Assembly: GCA_036517115.1 (NCBI GenBank)
Contig: DATDYB010000005.1
Span: 1-64,000, forward strand
Direction: 5' to 3'
DNA: 64,000 nt
Origin: DATDYB01 sp036517115
GTDB taxonomy: Bacteria; Patescibacteriota; Minisyncoccia; Phycocordibacterales; PALSA-1337
The notes beneath the pieces are model-generated. The model searched no databases and was not told the origin of the DNA. It was given only the letters and a program-made list of their open reading frames with translations. Of the stretch, positions 43,870 through 51,429 are shown piece after piece (position 1 is the stretch's first letter; each line of letters starts with the position of its first letter). Made by a program: the position numbers and the translations under genes.

Positions 43870-44628
43870 CTAGGTTTGAGAAACCGAAGTCGAGGGCTCT
43901 TGCGGAAGGACGAAGGCGAAACCGCCATTGCCGTACCAGCTGAAGCCCGGCCCACCGTAGAAGGCGTCCAAACAGCGACCGTCATCGTCACGGCCCGCAC
44001 AGAGCACGCTCGGATCGCCGTCGGAATCATTGATCGCGTCATGCATCGCTACGATGTACCAGAGACCGAGTTCTTCGAGTTCGGCATCGGTGAGAAGGTC
44101 TCGAATAAGCGGACCAACTTCCCAATGAGGTGTCTTCCACCCCCGAACCTCTGCGTCTTTGCGGATTGTTTTGGTGTACCGATCCTTGTTCTTGATCTTA
44201 TTACCGGGCCGGACAGCGATGTTATACGTCACGCCGGTGGTAGGTGCGTCCGTTGCCCTCCTTAGAACATTCTTGCCCCAGTCGGAAACGCGATAGGGCT
44301 GCCCCTTGGCATCCTTCTTTTCCTTTTCGAAATAGGTAATCCACTGTTCATTGGTACGACCGTTGGAAGTGACTTCGAAGTAAATAGTTCCTTCGGAGTC
44401 AATTACCCATTTGGAACCCGCCGGAATGGCAGGAATGACTGGCTTGATCGTTTCGCCGCTTTGATCAATGAGTACGAGCTTGGCTTTGCCTCTTACGAGC
44501 ATCGATACAGCCGTGAAGTTTTCTTCTGTCGACAACCATTCAACGTCATTGGTGTCGCCGTCGTTGCGTTTAATAGCCGTCTCCAATTTGTGACCTGCAC
44601 CTTGAGTTAGTACGAACGTGCTGTTCAT
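43870..44628 (-). CDS. DGR target protein with C-terminal C-type-lectin-like variable domain
   Basis: 252 residues, no signal peptide or membrane helix. The N-terminal half is beta-rich (AVSMLVRGKAKLVLIDQSGE, WVIDSEGTIYFEV). The C-terminal ~110 residues end in WYIVAMHDAINDSDGD...GGFAFVLPQ, the pattern of CLec-fold DGR variable proteins. Residues 201-243 are encoded by VR. Relative to TR, 13 residues are changed: 207 N>S, 210 Y>C, 212 N>G, 215 N>D, 221 N>D, 223 N>F, 225 D>G, 226 R>G, 228 D>G, 229 N>F, 230 N>S, 232 N>Y, 233 D>G. It is probably a binding protein whose ligand-facing surface is diversified; the ligand is unknown. An AAAGGA site precedes the ATG. Confidence 0.92.
   Translation of the reverse strand: MNSTFVLTQGAGHKLETAIKRNDGDTNDVEWLSTEENFTAVSMLVRGKAKLVLIDQSGETIKPVIPAIPAGSKWVIDSEGTIYFEVTSNGRTNEQWITYFEKEKKDAKGQPYRVSDWGKNVLRRATDAPTTGVTYNIAVRPGNKIKNKDRYTKTIRKDAEVRGWKTPHWEVGPLIRDLLTDAELEELGLWYIVAMHDAINDSDGDPSVLCAGRDDDGRCLDAFYGGPGFSWYGNGGFAFVLPQEPSTSVSQT
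43900..44027 (-). repeat. DGR variable repeat (VR)
   Basis: 128 bp within the 3' end of the target gene, the counterpart of TR 443 bp away. The 3' part on the coding strand (43900-43930, 31 bp, GC-rich, no mismatch) is the likely initiation-of-mutagenic-homing region. Confidence 0.96.
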
Positions 44629-44700
44629 AACAGCGTGTCCTTTCTTTTGTTTGAGCGTGCCTTCTATGGAGCATGCCCTTTTAGTTTATTGAACGCTGGA

Positions 44701-44784
44701 CTCTTCGCCACAGCGGAGAACCCCTTTATTTAGCAAGGCTAAGCCTTGCTAAGAGGGACTTTCTGCTGGGGCGAATCTCACTTT
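44701..44784. repeat. Nested hairpin upstream of the DGR target gene
   Basis: An inner perfect palindrome (TTAGCAAGGC/GCCTTGCTAA, 44730-44752) sits inside an imperfect outer stem (TCTTCGCCACAGC with GCTGGGGCGAA). It fills the gap between a GT4 gene and the target gene and may bound the DGR cassette or regulate the target transcript. Confidence 0.55.
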
Positions 44785-44814
44785 TTAAGGTACTTTTACC
44801 TGCTTAGTGGTATA

Positions 44815-45936
44815 CTACAAATGGGTACAAAAGTCAATGATAGCTCCTGCCCTTTTTTCCCAAGTGTGTTCCTGTACATCAGTGTACGCTTGTTTCCGCC
44901 GTTGTTCTGCATCTTGGGGGTTTTCTAGTGCTTCTCGAAGAGTTTCGGCGAATGAGTGCGAGCTATCGGACTGTGCGAAAAAGCAGTTTTTTTCCGAGAG
45001 AATTTCCCGTAGCGACGGCAGGTCGGAGGCGACAATGGGACGGCCACTTGCCATGTATTCAAAAAGCTTCAGAGGTGAGGTATAGCTTTTTGAAAGCTCG
45101 CTTTTTCCACTATTAGGAATAACAAGAACATCTGCCGCTTTCATGTAAAAGGGCATATGCTCATGCTTTGCAAATGGTAGAACCCTTACATTCGCCGCTT
45201 CATACTTCTTTTTGAAAAGAGACAGCTCCGGTTCCACCCCTCCAATGAAGACGAACAGATAATCATCTCCAAACTCTTTTGCTGCCTCTGCAAGCGTCTC
45301 CCCTCCTTTCCATGAATAGAGGTGCCCCGTGTAGAGCACGATTCTTTTATCTTTCGGTAAACCGAGTTTTTGCCTGGCTTCATTTTTTGAAATAGGGATA
45401 TCAAATTTTTTCAAGTCGACCCCATCTGGCGCAACAAGAATTTTTTCACCCTCAATACCCGCTTCAATGAGCCTTGATCGCATGATGGAGGTGAGCACGA
45501 TCAGGCGATCGGGGATGAGGAGGTGTTTTTTAGATATTCCATCAAGCGAATGGAGCTCCGCGACCCGATAATGTTTTTTTGCCGAGAAAAAAGAAAGCAG
45601 ACGAGGATTTCTTGCATAGACCACGCTTCCTTGCGGAAGTGCGGTGAACAAGAGGCGTAGGTGAAAAAAGAGTGCATCGAGCCGGTACAGCAGATTGCCG
45701 AACCGAAGCGTTCTGCCCAAAAAATCCGGACTTGCCACCTTCCTGATTTCGAAATTTCTTTCCACGCCATAATAGACGAAAGGGTCATGTTCCTCGCCGG
45801 CGTTATTCTTTCGATTCGGCACGAGCAGTGTTACCTCCTGTCCCCCACGGGCGAAGGCCTCGCACATCTTCATGATCTGCAAACCATGCGCCCGCTCGGT
45901 CGGCAACCTGACATCGGCAATGTAGTAGAGTTTCAT
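44815..45936 (-). CDS. GT4-family glycosyltransferase
   Basis: 373 residues from ATG 45936 (MKLYYIADVRLPTERAHGLQ). GT-B/GT4 features: HGLQIMKMCEAFARGG, VAPDGVDLKKFDIP, VLYTGHLYSWKGGETLA, and the donor-site region SPLKLFEYMASGRPIVASDL. It is the first glycan gene on the far side of the DGR. Donor and acceptor are unknown. Confidence 0.88.
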   Translation of the reverse strand: MKLYYIADVRLPTERAHGLQIMKMCEAFARGGQEVTLLVPNRKNNAGEEHDPFVYYGVERNFEIRKVASPDFLGRTLRFGNLLYRLDALFFHLRLLFTALPQGSVVYARNPRLLSFFSAKKHYRVAELHSLDGISKKHLLIPDRLIVLTSIMRSRLIEAGIEGEKILVAPDGVDLKKFDIPISKNEARQKLGLPKDKRIVLYTGHLYSWKGGETLAEAAKEFGDDYLFVFIGGVEPELSLFKKKYEAANVRVLPFAKHEHMPFYMKAADVLVIPNSGKSELSKSYTSPLKLFEYMASGRPIVASDLPSLREILSEKNCFFAQSDSSHSFAETLREALENPQDAEQRRKQAYTDVQEHTWEKRAGAIIDFCTHL

Positions 45937-46053
45937 AATATCGCTAGTATAAAGTAAAAATTTCACAATTACTATAAGTCGGAATAGAATCGATAAAATC
46001 GCTCATATGCGAGGCGCCGGCGAGTGAGAAGCGAATACTTGTAGCTTCGCAAG

Positions 46054-46088
46054 ACCTTTTGAGACATTTTCTGAAATGTCCAAAAGGT
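46054..46088. repeat. Imperfect hairpin between gmd and the GT4 gene
   Basis: ACCTTTTG-AG-ACATTT and AAATGT-C-CAAAAGGT pair around a 4-nt loop. It lies in a 182-bp gap (45937-46118) where no gene was seen. There is no T-tract, so the role is unclear. Confidence 0.45.
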
Positions 46089-46118
46089 ATACAGTTCCTG
46101 TAAGGAATTGCGACCATT

Positions 46119-47117
46119 CTAAATATGCTTGAGAAATTGCTCGGCAAACTTCATCGGGTTTTGATATTTTTCCATATCGGCCTTGACCATCATCGAGACT
46201 AGCTCTTTAAGAGACGTCTTGGCCTCCCAGCCCAAGTTTTTCTTGGCCTTAGCAGGGTCGCCCAAAAGATAGCGCACATCAACCGGTCGGATGAACTGCT
46301 GGTCCACCCGAACGTATTTTTTGTAGTCCAGTCCGAGCGTGCCGAATGCCGCTTCGCAAAATTCACGCACAGAATGACTCTCGCCCGTGGCGATGACATA
46401 GTCATCGGGCTTAGGCTGCTGGAGCATCCGCCACATCGCTTCGACATAGTCCCCCGCGAAACCCCAGTCACGCATGGCGTCAAGATTGCCGAGTGGTAGG
46501 TAGTCGACATAGCCGAGCTTGATGCGTGCCGCGCCATCGGTGATTTTCTTGGTGACAAATTCGATACCACGGATCGGAGACTCGTGATTAAAGAGAATGC
46601 CGGAGCAGGCAAAGAGCCCGTACCCCTCGCGATAATTTTTAGTCACCCAGTGGGCGTAGAGCTTACCCGCGGCATAGGGACTGGCCGGCTCGAAAGGAGT
46701 TTTCTCGCTCTGCGGATGCGGGGCATTGCCGAACATTTCTGATGTGGAGGCTTGATAAAATTTTATTTTTGGATTTAAAATTCGAATCGAGTCAAGAATG
46801 CGCGTCACTCCGAGGGCGCAGATTTCTCCGGTAGCAATGGCCTCCTCGAAAGACACTCCGACGAAGCTTTGTGCAGCCAGGTTGTATATTTCATCCGGCT
46901 CGCTTTTTTGTATGGCGGTTAGGATGGAGGTCTGATCGAGGAGATCCATAGGAATGAGCTCGATATCTTTTTTAACGTCAAGGTAATGGAGACGCCAGAA
47001 ATTCCTTGTGCTTGTACGACGATAACCACCGAAGACCTTGTAACCTTTACTAACAAGGAACTTCGCGAGATATGCTCCATCCTGTCCCGTTATACCTGTA
47101 ATAAGTGCTCGTTTCAT
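46119..47117 (-). CDS. gmd: GDP-mannose 4,6-dehydratase-like enzyme
   Basis: 332 residues of the extended SDR family: ALITGITGQDGAYLAKFL, NLAAQSFVGVSFEEA, the catalytic STSEMFG and SPYAAGKLYAHWVTKNYREG, the GILFNHESPIRG region and LLGDPAKAKKNLGW. It makes GDP-4-keto-6-deoxy-mannose. Two genes upstream lies a DegT aminotransferase that could convert this to GDP-perosamine. Confidence 0.92.
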   Translation of the reverse strand: MKRALITGITGQDGAYLAKFLVSKGYKVFGGYRRTSTRNFWRLHYLDVKKDIELIPMDLLDQTSILTAIQKSEPDEIYNLAAQSFVGVSFEEAIATGEICALGVTRILDSIRILNPKIKFYQASTSEMFGNAPHPQSEKTPFEPASPYAAGKLYAHWVTKNYREGYGLFACSGILFNHESPIRGIEFVTKKITDGAARIKLGYVDYLPLGNLDAMRDWGFAGDYVEAMWRMLQQPKPDDYVIATGESHSVREFCEAAFGTLGLDYKKYVRVDQQFIRPVDVRYLLGDPAKAKKNLGWEAKTSLKELVSMMVKADMEKYQNPMKFAEQFLKHI

Positions 47118-47118
47118 A

Positions 47119-48396
47119 TTATTTTTTATAATTTTTTACCAGTTCCTCAAACCATCCCAGCTTGATTTTCGTCGTTATATCGATGTCCACTTTCTCAGCA
47201 ATGGCACGACTCTTTCGCGCCATCTCCTGACGCTCGGCAGGAGTCCTTTTAAAAATTTTAAGAATGGCTTCTGCCGCCTTTGGAATATCATTCATCGGCA
47301 CACAGTAGCCGTTTTCTTCCCCTGGTACCGCTTTGTAGAGGGCACCAGTGTCATAGACAACGAGTGGTAACCCCGAGGCCATAGCTTCAAGCAACGCGAG
47401 ATCTAGACTGCACGAGCGCTGGGTGTTTGAAAGATTTGTGTAAAGGTCAATGGCTCGATGAAGACGAGCAAGATCCTTTTCCGAAATACTAGAGAAAAAG
47501 TAGCATCTGTCACTCACACCTTCTTCATCAGCGATAGCTTTCCATTTTTTCATACCACCGAGACTTCCGCAAATTACGATACCAACATCATGTCCTGCCT
47601 TGGCAAGAATAGCCACTGCCCTGATCAAATGATCATGACCTTTACGTAGTTCAAATGAACCGACGGCTCCCGTAAGAAAAGTTTTTTGAGGAAGCTTGAA
47701 GTGTTCGCGAAGCTTCTCCTTACTCTCTCCTGTATCTTTGCTATAAAACTGATAGTCACAGGTATCCCAGAACACTTTGAGTTTTTCTGAAGGAACGTAA
47801 GCTTTCATTTCCACGGCACAATTATCGAGGCCAATCAAAAGATCCAGCTTGTTCAGGTATGAGACCCAGTATTTTTTACGCTCATCTTCATTTAACCGTC
47901 TATTTTCGCCCATAGAAAGATCTCGTACCTCAGCATAAACGTCGGCAACGATGGGAATTTTACGGCGATTGGCGATTTCTACAGCCATAAATGTCTTCAC
48001 AAGTACTGCCTCAGCGAGCACAATATCAGGCTTCCACGTCTCGAATATATTATCAAGATACACGCCATAAGCAGAGTAGAGAAGCACTTCGCGAGTCAAT
48101 CGTGCACCGGTCATGGTGTAGCTTCTGATCAGGCTCGTATAGAGTACCGGCTTCGATAGAAAATATTTAAAAAGGAACATGAGTTTAGCAATTTTCCCTG
48201 GACGTTTTGAATATTCAAAGAAATAATCACCTCCAGCCCGAAGATCATCAGCACCCTCCGGTTTGTAGGTAAATGTGATTGCTACCTCATTACCCCACTT
48301 TCGCCATGCTCTTGCAGTAAGAAGCATAAGCTTTGGTATGCCGGCATATGGTGGTGGCATACTGTTACCTGTTGTGCCTGTAATGAGAATTCTCAT
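47119..48396 (-). CDS. GT4-family glycosyltransferase
   Basis: 425 residues. MRILITGTTGNSMPPPYAGI followed by an acceptor lobe, then LTGAVGSFELRKGHDHLIRA, VGIVICGSLGGMKKWK and LDLALLEAMASGLPLVVYD in the donor lobe. It lies 1 nt upstream of the gmd start on the same strand, so it may use a GDP-sugar made by gmd and its partner. Confidence 0.87.
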   Translation of the reverse strand: MRILITGTTGNSMPPPYAGIPKLMLLTARAWRKWGNEVAITFTYKPEGADDLRAGGDYFFEYSKRPGKIAKLMFLFKYFLSKPVLYTSLIRSYTMTGARLTREVLLYSAYGVYLDNIFETWKPDIVLAEAVLVKTFMAVEIANRRKIPIVADVYAEVRDLSMGENRRLNEDERKKYWVSYLNKLDLLIGLDNCAVEMKAYVPSEKLKVFWDTCDYQFYSKDTGESKEKLREHFKLPQKTFLTGAVGSFELRKGHDHLIRAVAILAKAGHDVGIVICGSLGGMKKWKAIADEEGVSDRCYFFSSISEKDLARLHRAIDLYTNLSNTQRSCSLDLALLEAMASGLPLVVYDTGALYKAVPGEENGYCVPMNDIPKAAEAILKIFKRTPAERQEMARKSRAIAEKVDIDITTKIKLGWFEELVKNYKK

Positions 48397-48398
48397 GA

Positions 48399-49526
48399 TT
48401 ATTTTGAAGTTATTGCTTCAACAACCGCCGCAACCTGTTTCGAAACGTAGTCAAGCTCTTTCTTTGAAATGTCAGGTCCACTAGGAAGATAGAGTCCATC
48501 TTTCGAAAAATCGTTAGCTACCGGACATGCATTCTTTTTCACCATCCGCCGGCGTATAAATATTTCCTGCTGGTTATACGGTATGAAATGTTCCCTGGTA
48601 TCGACACCTCGTTTTTTCAGTTCCGCCATAAATTCCTTCCTCTTTCCCGACAATCTGCCGCGGAGCACGATACTGAACATCCAGTATACATTAAAGGCGT
48701 AGGGCTCTTCAACGGGCAACTGGATCTCGGGAATATTCTTAAAAGCGCGAAGATAGTATTTCGCCATCGTTCGCTTTTTTTGTATCACTTCATTGACTTT
48801 GCCCATCTGCGCAACGCCGATGGCGGCGGTGACATTGGTCATGCGATAGTTGTAGCCGATGTCCTGATGCATGAAACGATTTTCTTTGCCGTAGGCGAAG
48901 GTTTTTAAGAGACGTGAGCGATCCGCCAACGCTTGATCATTGGTCGTAATCATGCCGCCCTCGCCGGATGTAATGATTTTATTGCCGTAAAAGCTGAAAC
49001 AACCGATGTCTCCGAGCGAACCGACTTTCTTTCCCTTATAGAGAGCTCCGTGAGCTTCTGCTGCGTCTTCGATGACGTAAAGATTGTGTTTTTTAGCGAT
49101 AGCGAGCACCGGATCCATATCTACCGGATGTCCGTAGATATGGATGACGATGATGGCTTTGGTTTTCTTGGTAATCTTCGACTCGAGAAGTTTCGGATCG
49201 AGATTCCATGTCCGAGGTTCAGAGTCAATAGGAACGGGTTTCGCCCCCTGATAGATGACGGCAAGAAATGTTGCCATGTTGGTAAACGTGCCCACCAGCA
49301 CCTCATCCCCTTTGCCGATATTCAAGACAGCAAGGGCGAGGTGGAGGGCAGCAGTGCCGTTTGAAACCGCCACCGCGTGCTTTACACTGCAAAATTTCGC
49401 GAACGTTTCTTCAAATTTCTGGAGATACGAGCCTGAGAGTCCGGAAATCTCGCCGCGTTTCATGGCGTCGTTCACCAGCGCTGTTTCTTCTTTACCGAGC
49501 AGTGGTTTTGATACGGGGACGAACAT
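48399..49526 (-). CDS. DegT/DnrJ/EryC1 sugar aminotransferase (possible GDP-perosamine synthase)
   Basis: About 375 residues from ATG 49526 (MFVPVSKPLLGKEETAL). PLP-enzyme features: SNGTAALHLALAVLNIG, VIEDAAEAHGA, and the PLP Lys in FSFYGNKIITSGEGGMI. The family transfers an amino group to keto-sugar nucleotides. With gmd in the same operon, GDP-4-keto-6-deoxymannose is the most likely substrate, which would give perosamine. This is inference from context. The cupin gene lies 1 nt upstream. Confidence 0.88.
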   Translation of the reverse strand: MFVPVSKPLLGKEETALVNDAMKRGEISGLSGSYLQKFEETFAKFCSVKHAVAVSNGTAALHLALAVLNIGKGDEVLVGTFTNMATFLAVIYQGAKPVPIDSEPRTWNLDPKLLESKITKKTKAIIVIHIYGHPVDMDPVLAIAKKHNLYVIEDAAEAHGALYKGKKVGSLGDIGCFSFYGNKIITSGEGGMITTNDQALADRSRLLKTFAYGKENRFMHQDIGYNYRMTNVTAAIGVAQMGKVNEVIQKKRTMAKYYLRAFKNIPEIQLPVEEPYAFNVYWMFSIVLRGRLSGKRKEFMAELKKRGVDTREHFIPYNQQEIFIRRRMVKKNACPVANDFSKDGLYLPSGPDISKKELDYVSKQVAAVVEAITSK

Positions 49527-49527
49527 A

Positions 49528-49902
49528 CTATAGGAGATTCTCGTCTGGCTTAAAGGTATCCTTATGACAATCCATGCCCTTGCTGGGGCCGAAGTTGAAT
49601 GACAATATTTCCGAATCCTCAAGTGCTAAAAAGGTGTGGACATCGTAAGGATGAATGTGCACTAAGTGACCGGCCACCACGATTCTCTTCATTTTTTTAC
49701 CTTTTTTTATATTTTTGCAATGATATTCGAAAGAGCCGGAAAGGATGTATTCGTACTGCATAGTTTCTTTATGGTAGTGATTACCGCGCACCGTGCCTTT
49801 TTTGCTTGAAATATGCGTGATACCAATATCGTCCACAATCAACAGATCGCGTATTTCTCCCCGATGATCGGAAAAATTGATTTTTGTTTTTTGCAGTTTC
49901 AT
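49528..49902 (-). CDS. Cupin-fold protein, WxcM/FdtA-like
   Basis: 124 residues with a single beta-barrel cupin: RGNHYHKETMQYEYILSG and VHIHPYDVHTFLA carry the His residues of the metal or active site. Related small cupins isomerise keto-deoxy sugar nucleotides or act as sugar-binding partners. It lies directly upstream of the DegT aminotransferase, so it may act on the same sugar, for example as a 3,4-ketoisomerase. Confidence 0.78.
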   Translation of the reverse strand: MKLQKTKINFSDHRGEIRDLLIVDDIGITHISSKKGTVRGNHYHKETMQYEYILSGSFEYHCKNIKKGKKMKRIVVAGHLVHIHPYDVHTFLALEDSEILSFNFGPSKGMDCHKDTFKPDENLL

Positions 49903-49974
49903 GGCGAATTACAACGTATTTCTATCACATAACACTTCAAAATACAAACCGTAGCCAAAGATGTTTCTTCACAC

Positions 49975-49980
49975 TATAAT
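49975..49980 (+). promoter_or_regulatory. Consensus -10 box of the HD-domain gene
   Basis: TATAAT lies 7 bases before ATG 49988. No clear -35 box. A transcript beginning here would be leaderless from ATG 49988. Confidence 0.45.
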
Positions 49981-49987
49981 GATGGGC

Positions 49988-50659
49988 ATGAACCCTGCTA
50001 CTATCCACCAAGCGCTTACCCAAAAGTATGGAAAATTTTTGGAGAAGCTTATGGAAAGACATGCCGACATCGAGAAGGCCGGTAAGGGAAACAGAGGCCA
50101 TGGTTTCGACCACGATCTTTTAGTAGCGCATTATGCTCTCGCTATTCAAGAACAAAGGGAGACGGCGGAAGCCTCGTGGATCGCCAGCCTTCTGCATAGC
50201 TTTGATCATTTTTATGGTGACGCGGCCGAAACTGAAATTATGGCCATGCTTGAAATCGCAACAACAGATCTCACGGAGGACACACTCCAAGACATCGCCA
50301 GTGCTGTTATGCTACACAGTACTAAAAATGATGAAAACGACAGTATGATAAAAATAACCCTCCAGGATGCGGATCGTCTGGCCAATATCGGCGGCATCGT
50401 GATTATAAGATCAGGTCAATTCAGACCAACAATCCCCGCCTGCGAGATCGGTCGCATCGGGGTGAAAAATCCGGAAAGCACGTATAAAAATCCTCGCTCC
50501 ATTCTGGATGACTTGCGCAACTGTCTTTCATGGGAAAGTGATCCGAGATTTTTGATACGCCTACCCAAAGCGATAGAAATTGCGAAACCACAATTCGCCT
50601 ATCTACGAGCGTTTCTCGCACACGTCGAATCACAATTCAGAGAAATCGGACTTTCTTAA
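49988..50659 (+). CDS. HD-domain protein with altered HD dyad
   Basis: About 223 residues from ATG 49988; in-frame ATGs at 49961, 49979 and 49982 are alternatives. The helical HD-hydrolase layout is present: GHGFDHDLLVAHYALAI (first His), ASLLHSFDH where HD-family proteins usually have HD, and a distal Asp in LQDADRLANIG. The change of the metal-binding Asp to Ser may alter or abolish phosphohydrolase activity. It is the only plus-strand gene in this part of the cluster, and its 3' end overlaps the next minus gene by 4 bp. Confidence 0.7.
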   Translation: MNPATIHQALTQKYGKFLEKLMERHADIEKAGKGNRGHGFDHDLLVAHYALAIQEQRETAEASWIASLLHSFDHFYGDAAETEIMAMLEIATTDLTEDTLQDIASAVMLHSTKNDENDSMIKITLQDADRLANIGGIVIIRSGQFRPTIPACEIGRIGVKNPESTYKNPRSILDDLRNCLSWESDPRFLIRLPKAIEIAKPQFAYLRAFLAHVESQFREIGLS

Positions 50660-51429
50660 TCTTTTCTTGTAAGAAAAAAACTTCTGAGTCCTCCAAGCGC
50701 CAGCTCTTCCTGCCCATAGAGACCTCTCCAGTATTGTTCGAAACGCTTTTTCGTCCTGACGTAGCCACTCCAACGCTTCTTCACTCCCTTAAAAAACCAT
50801 TTTATTTCTCGCCATTTCCTGTTGTACACAGAGAGCACCGTAAGCATACCAGTAGGAATATAGAGCACCTTTTCCACCCCGGCGCCATGAAGCGTCTTGA
50901 AAATGGAGTGCCACTCACCGTCGCTCATACTGGCGTCAATGCGGTACATAAGGCAAAGTGCGTTGTGCCCCAGATATTTTTTATTTGCCGCCACCCAGTC
51001 GTCTTTCATAAGGTCGAAGAAAACGATCTCGTCACATTTCAAGAAAACCTTTTTTAGCGTCTCGACGGTTACCGTGGAATAGTCGGAGCAAACAATCTTG
51101 ACCCCCGGCATCATTTTCTTCATCTGATATTCTAGAGCCGCGCCGCCGACCCCGAGTGAAAATACTCTTTCAATACCTTCGCGTTTCAATAACTCCGTTA
51201 CTCCCCTCGCTCTTTCTATAAGTCCCCCATCTTGCCCGTCTTTTTTCACTAAAAGCTCGCTTGCCGAAAGCCACTCTTCTCGGTTGGGTGAAATAGAAAA
51301 ATGTGGATGATTGAGACGTAGGGCGTCCCATGATTGCGGAGAATCAAGCGCCTTGTCGCCGAAAACCTGGTAGTGCTTCATCGAAAACGGAAACGGTATG
51401 GAATTGATGTACTTGAGAAACTTTTTCAC
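50656..51429 (-). CDS. Methyltransferase-like protein of the glycan cluster
   Basis: 257 residues. VFSLGVGGAALEYQMKKMMP near residue 90 and VCSDYSTVTVETLKKV look like SAM motif I and the following acidic strand. The C-terminal ~100 residues are basic and aromatic-rich (KWREIKWFFKGVKKRW). The exact family is not recognised. It overlaps the GT39 gene by 4 nt. Confidence 0.55.
   Translation of the reverse strand: MKKFLKYINSIPFPFSMKHYQVFGDKALDSPQSWDALRLNHPHFSISPNREEWLSASELLVKKDGQDGGLIERARGVTELLKREGIERVFSLGVGGAALEYQMKKMMPGVKIVCSDYSTVTVETLKKVFLKCDEIVFFDLMKDDWVAANKKYLGHNALCLMYRIDASMSDGEWHSIFKTLHGAGVEKVLYIPTGMLTVLSVYNRKWREIKWFFKGVKKRWSGYVRTKKRFEQYWRGLYGQEELALGGLRSFFLTRKD

Noticed and set aside
43731..44042. 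Alternative minus-strand frame of 103 codons covering VR
   Set aside because: It is a shadow of the 252-residue target gene in another frame, without family features.
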